From a bacterium (GTDB lineage Bacteria; RBG-13-66-14), in NCBI GenBank assembly GCA_026398675.1, contig JAPLSK010000148.1, positions 1 to 13,106 on the forward strand: a stretch of DNA of 13,106 nucleotides. Direction: 5' to 3'. A program made the position numbers and the translations under genes. The notes under the pieces were generated by a model. That model did no database searches. It had not been told where the DNA came from and was given only the letters and a program-made list of their open reading frames with translations. Below, piece by piece: positions 1 through 6,474 of the stretch. Position 1 is the first letter of the stretch, and each line of letters opens with the position of its first letter.

Positions 1-232
1 AGCCGAAGACGAAGCCGAAGACGCTCACCCCCAAAAGGACCAGGGGGACAATGTTCACCCCGAGGAAGAAGGCGATGCCGCCCGCGGAGAGGGAGCCCTG
101 GTGGGTGACGAAGTGGCTCTTGAGGACCCCGCCCAGGAAGCGGAAAAAGCCCCGGACGCCGGCCCAAATTTGAGCCGGTTTCGGGATGCGCCGGAGGAGG
201 TCGCGGAAGCTGTTGGCGGGGGTGTGGGGCAT
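1..232 (-). CDS. YihY/BrkB-family membrane protein, N-terminal part (truncated by window edge)
   Basis: About 77 residues are visible, beginning at an ATG 10 bases after the stop of the upstream TPR gene, so translation is probably coupled within one operon. The N-terminal 35 residues are basic and amphipathic. They are followed by a segment with a small-residue turn (GSLSAGGIAFF) that leads into a long hydrophobic stretch rich in V, L, F and G. A short cytoplasmic helix, then a conserved H..GSLSA-type turn and the first membrane span, is what is seen in YihY/UPF0761 (BrkB, once misnamed RNase BN) proteins. These are multi-pass inner-membrane proteins of uncertain function. The remaining membrane spans lie outside the window. 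The family call rests on this short region only. Confidence 0.6.
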   Translation of the reverse strand, partial: MPHTPANSFRDLLRRIPKPAQIWAGVRGFFRFLGGVLKSHFVTHQGSLSAGGIAFFLGVNIVPLVLLGVSVFGFVFG

Positions 233-242
233 GGGCTTTTCT

Positions 243-1145
243 TTAGTAGGAGGGGACGAGGGTCAGGCCGGCCCCGTTCTCGGCCTCCCAGCGGCGCACC
301 TCGAGGGTTATCTCACCGGTCAGGGCGGCCACCGCGCGGCGGTTGGCCTCCTCGGCCGCCTGCCCGGCGTTGTAGACGTTGCCGAGGTAGAACCCGGCGC
401 CGATGAAGCCGGCCAGGGCGGCGGCGGGAATCTCCCCCTCCTCGGCGGCCCACCACGTGGCCCCGATCCAAAGAGCGTTGGTGGTCAGCGCCAGGACGCC
501 GTCCCAGAAGTCACCCGCGATGACCTGCCCCAGTCCCGGAACGAGGGCCGAGGCCAGGGAGGCGAAGCCGGGGTTGACCCGGGGCAGCTCCGTCCGTCGG
601 GCGGCGATTTTGGCCAGGGCGCCGCCCAGCGCGCCCGCGGGCTCGCCCGGGAAATCGGTGGCGGCCCGGGCGAATTCACCCTCGGCCGATTCCAGCTCCC
701 AGGTGGGCAGGTAGGTCAGACCGCACAGAATCCGCGCCCGGCCCGAGCTCGGCTGCGGGGGGGACTCGGAGGCCAGCTCCTCCAGCTCCCACCGCGCGTC
801 GGCGTAATCGCGCCCCAGGGCCAGCGAACGGCCCAGGGCCAGCCGCACCGTGGGGACGAGGTCGCTGGAGGGGTAATCGGCCAGAAACTGCCGGTAGGTG
901 GAGGAGGCGACGCCGTACTGCCCCGCCCCGTCGTAGGCCAGGCCGACGCCGAAGGCCGCGTCGTCGGTCAGGGGGCTGGACGGGAAGAAATGCAAGAGAC
1001 GCTCGTACTCCAGCACCGCCTTGAAAAACTCGCCCCGCCCGTAGAGCTCTTCGGCGAAAGCGAGCTGCCCCTCGTCGGTGAGGGTCAACTCCGCCGCCGG
1101 AGCGAGGGTGAACAGGAGTAAAAATACGATGACCGCTCTTCTCAC
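243..1145 (-). CDS. TPR-like secreted/membrane protein with C-terminal PGLGQ membrane domain
   Basis: A 300-residue protein. The GTG start overlaps the stop of the upstream YidD gene in a GTGA junction, which implies translational coupling; this start gives a clean signal peptide or first membrane segment (residues 4-18, VIVFLLLFTLAP). Residues 25-170 consist of helical repeats of TPR type (AEELYGRGEFFKAVLEYERLL, then a repeat near 64-92 and others to 165), as in YbgF/BamD-like periplasmic adaptors. Residues 196-262 form a different module: an S.LVPGLGQ.IAGD motif (198-212), two hydrophobic segments (214-232 and 240-255) and a Y..NVYNA..AAEEAN helix. This resembles the small membrane domains (DUF5683-like) found in other TPR proteins. 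No catalytic motif is visible. Its role is unknown; the neighbours point to envelope biogenesis. Confidence 0.75.
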   Translation of the reverse strand: MRRAVIVFLLLFTLAPAAELTLTDEGQLAFAEELYGRGEFFKAVLEYERLLHFFPSSPLTDDAAFGVGLAYDGAGQYGVASSTYRQFLADYPSSDLVPTVRLALGRSLALGRDYADARWELEELASESPPQPSSGRARILCGLTYLPTWELESAEGEFARAATDFPGEPAGALGGALAKIAARRTELPRVNPGFASLASALVPGLGQVIAGDFWDGVLALTTNALWIGATWWAAEEGEIPAAALAGFIGAGFYLGNVYNAGQAAEEANRRAVAALTGEITLEVRRWEAENGAGLTLVPSY

Positions 1146-1639
1146 GGCACGGGGTCCCAGAGGTGTCCGCGCGCCTCCCGGGCGAAGACGGTGAAGTTCA
1201 GCGGTTCCCAGGCGCCGCAGGCCTCGAAGCGCGGGTAACCGTAGGCCTCGAGGACGGCGCCGTAATCGTAGAGAAGGACCGGGTAGCGCGCCGGCGGGAT
1301 GTGGTTGTTGCAGCGCAGGAGCCGCCCGAAGGCCAGGACCACGCCCTTCGCGGGGCCGTGCGCGGAAACCGCCCCGTAGGCGTAGTTCGAGCAGGTGGGC
1401 TCGTAGCGGCAGAAGGAGGCGTTCTGCCCCGTGAGCCAGTACCTCCACAGCCCGAAGAGCGGGGCGAGCGCCTGATGTAAAAATCCATCCGAGCCGCCGG
1501 CGGCGGCGTGAACGTCGGCCAGGCCGAGGCGGACCGGACCCGGCGTCTCGGCGAACCCGCCCTCGGGCGGGGCGTAGGGGCCCTGAGCCGCGCAGAACGC
1601 AACCAGAACCACCAACAAAACTCGGACCGTTCCAGCCAT
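1142..1639 (-). CDS. yidD: YidD-domain protein with signal peptide and long extensions
   Basis: A 165-residue protein. The YidD signature is at residues 76-112: FCRYEPTCSNYA, then a G..KG segment and RLLRCNN, with Cys77, Cys83 and Cys110. YidD helps YidC-dependent insertion of inner-membrane proteins and is normally 70-90 residues with no signal peptide. Here there is an N-terminal hydrophobic signal-like segment (residues 4-18), a linker, and about 50 extra C-terminal residues. The ATG at 1639 is chosen over an in-frame GTG at 1666 because AAGGTGA lies just upstream of it and because the -10 element at 1677-1685 would leave the GTG almost leaderless. It is first in a minus-strand operon with the TPR/membrane protein and the YihY-like protein. 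The domain is secure; function as an insertion factor is inferred, and the extracytoplasmic signal is odd for that role. Confidence 0.8.
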   Translation of the reverse strand: MAGTVRVLLVVLVAFCAAQGPYAPPEGGFAETPGPVRLGLADVHAAAGGSDGFLHQALAPLFGLWRYWLTGQNASFCRYEPTCSNYAYGAVSAHGPAKGVVLAFGRLLRCNNHIPPARYPVLLYDYGAVLEAYGYPRFEACGAWEPLNFTVFAREARGHLWDPVP

Positions 1640-1676
1640 CCCGTCACCTTCCCGCCGGACCGTCACCCCTTGGCCA

Positions 1677-1685
1677 AGTATACCA
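1677..1685 (-). promoter_or_regulatory. Extended -10 promoter for the yidD operon
   Basis: On the minus strand the sequence reads TGGTATACT, an extended -10 element (TGn followed by a one-mismatch TATAAT). No good -35 hexamer is visible, as is usual for extended -10 promoters. Transcription would start near 1670, giving a leader of about 30 bases containing the ribosome binding site for the ATG at 1639. Confidence 0.5.
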
Positions 1686-1720
1686 GACCCCGCCCTCCGG
1701 TGGCGCGCGGGGACTCTTCC

Positions 1721-1729
1721 TGGTATAAT
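1721..1729 (+). promoter_or_regulatory. Extended -10 promoter for accC
   Basis: TGGTATAAT is a perfect extended -10 element, 47 bases upstream of the accC ATG. The -35 region (about 1701-1706) is poor. It is divergent from, and about 40 bases away from, a near-identical element on the other strand. Confidence 0.6.
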
Positions 1730-1775
1730 ACGCGGGCTCCGAACCCTCGCTTTTCGCGCACCCTAGAAGAGTCGC

Positions 1776-3119
<1,344 letters not shown>

Positions 3120-3128
3120 TTTTGGGGG

Positions 3129-3166
3129 CAAGGGGTTTTCCCGGGGGGCCCATATAAAACCCCTTG
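3129..3166 (+). terminator. Strong hairpin after accC (terminator-like, no U-tract)
   Basis: A perfect 11-base inverted repeat, CAAGGGGTTTT (3129-3139) and AAAACCCCTTG (3156-3166), encloses a 16-base loop. With G-U pairs the stem can be extended outwards to about 3124/3171. It begins 10 bases after the accC stop and lies just before the composition change, so it fits an accC transcript end. There is no run of T after the stem on either strand, so classical intrinsic termination is doubtful; RNA 3'-end protection or Rho-assisted termination are alternatives. Confidence 0.5.
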
Positions 3167-3185
3167 TCTCCTCCTGAGGTGGGTG

Positions 3186-3305
3186 ATGCGGCTCTTCAAG
3201 CGCGCCGGGCAGAAAGGTGAGAGTGTACTATCGGATATTGAACGGATATTGAATTGCAAGGATACTAAAGGATTAACGAAGTATTTTAGGAGTAGATTAA
3301 TTTGA
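3186..3305 (+). CDS. Possible 39-codon ORF spanning the host/island boundary
   Basis: The ATG is preceded by GAGGTG at good spacing. The predicted peptide starts MRLFKRAGQKGE in host-like GC-rich codons, then changes to AT-rich codons from about 3222 and ends at a TGA that overlaps the TTG start of the methyltransferase in TTGA. It may be the start of a host gene cut by the insertion and run into foreign sequence, or a leader that couples ribosomes onto the methyltransferase. No homologue is recognised. The strong ribosome binding site and the stop/start overlap are the only evidence that it is translated. Confidence 0.35.
   Translation: MRLFKRAGQKGESVLSDIERILNCKDTKGLTKYFRSRLI
3232..3253 (+). 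repeat. 11-base tandem direct repeat at the island's left edge
   Basis: CGGATATTGAA occurs twice back to back (3232-3242 and 3243-3253). It lies about 10 bases inside the composition boundary and overlaps the candidate methyltransferase promoter. It could be an operator, a slippage duplication or an insertion scar. Confidence 0.6.
3238..3266 (+). promoter_or_regulatory. Candidate promoter for the methyltransferase
   Basis: TTGAAC (3238-3243) and GATACT (3261-3266) are separated by exactly 17 bases; each matches its consensus at 4 of 6 positions. Transcription would start near 3273, giving a leader of about 30 bases with an AGGAG site. Found by eye in AT-rich DNA, where chance matches are common. 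Confidence 0.35.
3288..3292 (+). promoter_or_regulatory. Ribosome binding site that fixes the TTG start
   Basis: AGGAG lies 9 bases before the TTG at 3302. An in-frame TAG at 3293-3295 closes the frame upstream, and the first internal ATG comes after the SAM-binding motif, so TTG is the only sensible start. Confidence 0.7.
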
Positions 3306-4615
3306 AGAATGACCTCAAACAAATTGATTTTCTATCTGAAGATTATATAACTCGTCTTAATAATGTAGGTTATGTTGTGGAATTTGCTGATATTGATGGG
3401 GTGACTTATTTAAATGGAACAGAATCACCGATACATAATTGGTTTAGATTAACACCAAGTTACTCACCAGAGTTAGTAAATTTCTTTATTGATATTTTTA
3501 AATGTAATAGCAATACACTTGTATGCGACCCTTTCCTTGGGAAGGGCACAACAGCAATCGAATTAAAAAAGAGGGGTATCCCCTATGTTGGTATAGAAAT
3601 TAACCCGTTATTGAAAGAGGCTTCTGAGTGTTGTTTAATGTGGGATATTAGTTTAAGTGAGCTATGTAGTAATAGCATTCTATATCTTAATAAATTACGT
3701 GCTCTTATATTAGGCCATAAGAAGGATTCGCTGGAATTAGTTGTAACTAAATATAATATCTCGATTCCATCTATATATAATGTTTATCGCTGGTGGCGAA
3801 AATCAGTTCTAAAAGAGTTACTGCTTGCTAAGTATCTATTTACAAAATTGGAAGATAAACGCTTTCAAAAAATCCTGTGGGTTATACTAGCTGATGTTTC
3901 ATTGAGTTGTGCAAATATCCATCGCAATCATCCAACGATTACTTTTGATGACGATAATAATAATAGAGTGATTGATGTCTTTGCTACCATTGAAGTAAAA
4001 CTACAAACCGCATATAATGATGTAGAACACATAAAAAAAGAGTACCAAAATACAAGCGAAGGTGATATTATTTGTGGAGATAGCGTATTTATTGACAGTT
4101 ATTTACATCAGAAAATAAACACAATTATTACATCTCCTCCATACCCGAATAGATTTAGCTATGTGCATCAAACAAGACCGCAACTCTTTTTTCTGGATTT
4201 ATTCAATAATCCTATACAATCATCTGATCTCGATTTACAATCTATCGGTGGTACATGGGGAGTAGCGACATCTATCTTAGAGAGAGATCATATAATGCCT
4301 AATAAGGGTACAGAACGGATACTCAAAGACATTGAGCAGTTAAGAACTAGAAGCAATCTAATGTGTAATTACGCACTTAAGTATTTCAATATGTTAGATA
4401 CGCATATTGTTAATTTAAAGAACGTTATAGTTCCAGGATTTAGAGGGGCTTACGTTGTCGGTAATTCTCGACTAAAAGGTGTTGAGATTTACACAGATAC
4501 AATACTAGCTAGATTGTTTGAATTACATGATTTTACAGTAGATAAAATTTATATACTGAGAAAAAGAGGAGGAAGAAAGGAACTTTATGAGACAGCTATT
4601 TGCGTGTCTAATTAA
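3302..4615 (+). CDS. Site-specific DNA methyltransferase (amino-methyltransferase, probably N4-cytosine) of a type II system
   Basis: A 437-residue protein that would transfer a methyl group from SAM to an exocyclic amino group of DNA. Motif I (SAM binding) is DPFLGKGTT at 76-84, followed by GIEINP at 97-102. Upstream is a WFRL.PSYSPELV segment (47-59) typical of the same subfamily. The catalytic motif IV is TSPPY at 277-281, followed by Y..H..RP..FFLDL. TSPPY favours N4-cytosine over N6-adenine, but this is not decisive. Motif I precedes motif IV by about 190 residues, leaving room for target recognition between them. It starts at TTG and is AT-rich. It ends tail to tail with, and overlapping by 8 bases, the candidate endonuclease on the other strand. 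It should protect host DNA from that nuclease. The recognition sequence cannot be read from the protein. Confidence 0.88.
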   Translation: MKNDLKQIDFLSEDYITRLNNVGYVVEFADIDGVTYLNGTESPIHNWFRLTPSYSPELVNFFIDIFKCNSNTLVCDPFLGKGTTAIELKKRGIPYVGIEINPLLKEASECCLMWDISLSELCSNSILYLNKLRALILGHKKDSLELVVTKYNISIPSIYNVYRWWRKSVLKELLLAKYLFTKLEDKRFQKILWVILADVSLSCANIHRNHPTITFDDDNNNRVIDVFATIEVKLQTAYNDVEHIKKEYQNTSEGDIICGDSVFIDSYLHQKINTIITSPPYPNRFSYVHQTRPQLFFLDLFNNPIQSSDLDLQSIGGTWGVATSILERDHIMPNKGTERILKDIEQLRTRSNLMCNYALKYFNMLDTHIVNLKNVIVPGFRGAYVVGNSRLKGVEIYTDTILARLFELHDFTVDKIYILRKRGGRKELYETAICVSN

Positions 4616-5321
4616 ACATCAGAAAAATTTTATCAATATGTTTTCTAATAAGTTCCTTTTCCTGTTTTAAGAAGTTAAGAAGATTGAAGCCAGATAGCTT
4701 TGTGACAAAATCAAATGATTTTTTTCCTTCAAACAGATTCCAACTTTTTTTCAATCTAGCTACAGGGCTTTCTAGTGATGTATTGCAAAAAATCAGCATT
4801 ATTGGTTCATATTTTAATAGTTTTAATGCGAATGCCATATTCTCGTCGGCTTGAATCCTTTTTGAATCCCCAATTTGATAACAAGAGCGTACTTCAAATA
4901 CTATTCCTTGCACATTGGGATTTTTAGTGAGTTTAACCAATTTTGCCTTAGTACAACCAGAATAATTATCAAACCTAATTAAACCATCTGTTGACCTTTC
5001 TTGATCTTTATCATCAATTTTAATAGTAACTTTAAACTTCAAATCTCCTGGTGGTACTGATAATTTATGTTCTAAAATAATATGAAACATTTCCTCATAC
5101 AAATCACCCAGTTTCTTGTGAAGACTTGTTATTAGATTACCACTAATTCTAGCCTTTAAGTACATCTCGTTATTTAAGAAAAATGGATAAAAAGCAGGGT
5201 CATTTTGAAGTTTTAATAAAAAATCTTCCATGGTATTAATGTCATCCCATTTTTTAAAGGGATCAAAATCAGTTACTTTTTGTAAATGTTTTTCCAAAGC
5301 ACTGCGCAGTTTAGCAATCAC
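4608..5321 (-). CDS. Candidate type II restriction endonuclease (divergent PD-(D/E)XK-like)
   Basis: A 237-residue AT-rich protein not recognised by family. Position is the strongest argument: it overlaps the XRE/C-protein gene by 11 bases at its start and the methyltransferase by 8 bases at its end, the usual place for the nuclease of a C-regulated type II system. A possible PD-(D/E)XK core is D112 in STDGLIRFD, then E143-V-R145 in a hydrophobic strand (VQGIVFEVRS), followed by a helix with KRIQADENMAFALK. The usual lysine of the E-x-K half is arginine, so either this is a variant active site (with Lys154 possibly substituting) or the assignment of the motif is wrong. No signal peptide or membrane segment is visible. 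It is very likely part of the system; that it is the nuclease is inferred. Confidence 0.6.
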   Translation of the reverse strand: MIAKLRSALEKHLQKVTDFDPFKKWDDINTMEDFLLKLQNDPAFYPFFLNNEMYLKARISGNLITSLHKKLGDLYEEMFHIILEHKLSVPPGDLKFKVTIKIDDKDQERSTDGLIRFDNYSGCTKAKLVKLTKNPNVQGIVFEVRSCYQIGDSKRIQADENMAFALKLLKYEPIMLIFCNTSLESPVARLKKSWNLFEGKKSFDFVTKLSGFNLLNFLKQEKELIRKHIDKIFLMFN

Positions 5322-5541
5322 AATTAAACCCCTTAAAAAAAGCCGTTAGACTAATATCCAGGGCGTTAGTAAACTTCTTGATGTTACCTAAAGAAAGGTT
5401 TCTCTTACCTCTCTCAACTAAACTTATGTAGGTCTGGTCAAATCCTGTTAGCTCTGACAATTGTAATTGAGTTAATCCTTTCTCTGTCCTAAGCTCTTTG
5501 ATCCGTAAACCAAACTGTCGAAGAAGTTCTTTTGTGTCCAT
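5311..5541 (-). CDS. XRE-family HTH regulator, probable restriction-modification controller (C) protein
   Basis: A 76-residue protein consisting almost wholly of one Cro/C1-type helix-turn-helix domain (residues 8-68): FGLRIKELRTEKGLTQLQLS, then ELTGFDQTYISLVERGKRN covering the turn and recognition helix. Length and layout match C proteins, which activate the endonuclease gene only after enough controller has accumulated, so that methylation comes first. The ATG at 5541 is preceded by AAGGAG with a 6-base spacer, a strong site. The gene overlaps the start of the downstream candidate nuclease by 11 bases, so both are on one transcript. A C-box-like sequence lies about 35-70 bases upstream, which would allow autoregulation. 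A plain repressor of the same fold is the alternative. Confidence 0.8.
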   Translation of the reverse strand: MDTKELLRQFGLRIKELRTEKGLTQLQLSELTGFDQTYISLVERGKRNLSLGNIKKFTNALDISLTAFFKGFNCDC

Positions 5542-5575
5542 CCCCTACTCCTTTACCGTGAAGAACGTATTAAAA

Positions 5576-5610
5576 ATGTACGAACTAAGTAAACAGACAA
5601 AGAGTCATAT
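5576..5610 (-). promoter_or_regulatory. C-box-like operator upstream of the controller gene
   Basis: On the minus strand GACTCTTTGTC (5606-5596) matches the C-box half-site pair GACT-N3-AGTC at 7 of 8 fixed positions, and TGT follows it as in the known two-site operators. A second, weaker part with ACTTAGT and a terminal ACAT follows in the expected place. It would sit at the -35 region of the controller promoter. The left site is convincing; the right site is weak. Confidence 0.45.
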
Positions 5611-5652
5611 TTGCAAACAGCATAAGACTAAAAGGCTACTCCTTGGAAATAA

Positions 5653-5739
5653 ACCAAGTCTGAGCTCTACCGCAACCGTGTAGACCGTCTTGTCAATGAG
5701 CTTTACAATTTGATCAAAGAAAGAGATAAAAATCGTTGA
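5653..5739 (+). pseudogene. Possible C-terminal remnant of a lost gene (28 codons)
   Basis: After an in-frame stop at 5650-5652 the frame reads a protein-like, charged amphipathic stretch (ELYRNRVDRLVNELYNLI, then KERDKNR and a stop) with no start codon of its own. GC content is intermediate between island and host. It may be the tail of a gene lost when the island was inserted or rearranged. It is short enough to be chance. Confidence 0.2.
5702..5730 (+). promoter_or_regulatory. Candidate promoter for comB at the island's right edge
   Basis: TTTACA (5702-5707, 5 of 6 matches to TTGACA) and GATAAA (5725-5730, 4 of 6) are separated by 17 bases, placing a transcription start near 5737 and a strong AAGGAG (5749-5754) just before the comB ATG. 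If real, the island supplies the promoter for a host gene. Confidence 0.35.
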
Positions 5740-5760
5740 AGATGCGACAAGGAGTAATTG

Positions 5761-6474
5761 ATGCGCGTTGACGTGGCACTGGGGCCGGGGGAGTGGGCGG
5801 CGCTCGAGCTGGCCGGGCGGGTTGCCGTGGTCATTGACGTCCTGCGCGCCACGACCACGGTCACCACGGCGCTGGCCAACGGCGCGGCGGCGATCATCCC
5901 CTTCGCCGACCTGGGCCTCTGCCGGGCTTATAAGGATAGGAAGCCCGACGTTCTTCTGGGCGGCGAACGGGAAGGCCTCAAGCCACCGGGCTTCGACCTG
6001 GGCAACTCGCCCCTGGAGTACACCGCCGAACGTGTGTTCGGCCGGCGCATCGCCTACACCACGACCAACGGCACACTGGCGATGGAGGCCTGCCTGGGGG
6101 CGGAGGAGGTCCTCATCGGGGCGCTGGTGAACCGCCGGGCGGTGGCGGAAAGACTGGCCGCGAGCGGCCGGGACGCGACCCTCGAGTGCGCCGGAAAAAG
6201 CGGCGCGCCAAACCTCGAGGATACCTACTGCGCGGGTGCTATAATAGACCTGCTGGAGAGCTTGGCCGTCAACGGGGTTGACATCTCCGACCGGGCCCTG
6301 ATCGCCCTGGCGTTATTCAGGAACCCGAACGCCGGAGCCGTCCTCGAACGTTGTGAGCACGGGCGGGCCCTGGTCGGTCTGGGATTCTCGGACGACGTTG
6401 ACTACTGCGGGCGCATGGATGTCGTCGGCGTCGTGGGCGTCCTCGAAAACGGGGAGATACGCGCCGCCCGCTGA
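5761..6474 (+). CDS. comB: ComB-family phosphatase (2-phosphosulfolactate phosphatase family)
   Basis: A 237-residue protein, full length for the ComB family (PF04029). In methanogens ComB dephosphorylates 2-phosphosulfolactate in coenzyme M synthesis; many bacteria carry homologues whose substrate is not established. Family blocks are clear: VVIDVLRATTTVTTALANGA (23-42), GGEREGLKPPGFDLGNSP (67-84), TTTNGT (100-105), CAGKSGAPNLEDTYCAGA (143-160) and GFSDDVDYC (208-216). The ATG at 5761 is chosen over an in-frame TTG immediately before it because AAGGAG (5749-5754) lies 6 bases upstream of the ATG. The stop overlaps the start of the TPR gene in TGATG, so the two are probably co-translated. No other coenzyme M or sulfolactate gene is in view, so the substrate is open. 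Confidence 0.88.
   Translation: MRVDVALGPGEWAALELAGRVAVVIDVLRATTTVTTALANGAAAIIPFADLGLCRAYKDRKPDVLLGGEREGLKPPGFDLGNSPLEYTAERVFGRRIAYTTTNGTLAMEACLGAEEVLIGALVNRRAVAERLAASGRDATLECAGKSGAPNLEDTYCAGAIIDLLESLAVNGVDISDRALIALALFRNPNAGAVLERCEHGRALVGLGFSDDVDYCGRMDVVGVVGVLENGEIRAAR

Larger units (their letters stand above)
3222..5757. other. Low-GC restriction-modification island inserted between accC and comB
   Basis: Between about 3222 and 5757 the GC content drops to about one third (21 of 60 bases in row 3601), against about 70% on both sides. Codon use shifts to A/T-ending codons with TTA, ATA and AAT common. The segment holds a methyltransferase, a convergent candidate endonuclease and an XRE regulator, which is the composition of a self-regulated type II system. 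No integrase, transposase, tRNA or clear flanking direct repeat is seen, so the route of entry is unknown. The edges are judged from composition and are accurate to perhaps 20 bases on the left and less well on the right. Confidence 0.8.

Noticed and set aside
186..1121. 311-codon plus-strand ORF opposite the TPR/membrane gene
   Set aside because: The minus strand has a signal peptide, TPR repeats and a membrane domain with coupled start and stop; the plus frame is low-complexity Gly/Arg/Gln.
5642..5658. CTTGG/CCAAG inverted repeat upstream of comB
   Set aside because: Only a 5-base stem with no T-run and no conserved context; likely chance.
5498..5683. 61-codon plus-strand ORF across the controller gene start
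   Set aside because: It starts inside the controller coding region on the opposite strand, covers its operator, and has no ribosome binding site or domain.
3222..5757. Flanking direct repeats or attachment sites for the island
   Set aside because: Comparing both edges by eye gave only short, imperfect matches (for example TTGAA and AAGGA near each end); no tRNA gene or integrase is present.
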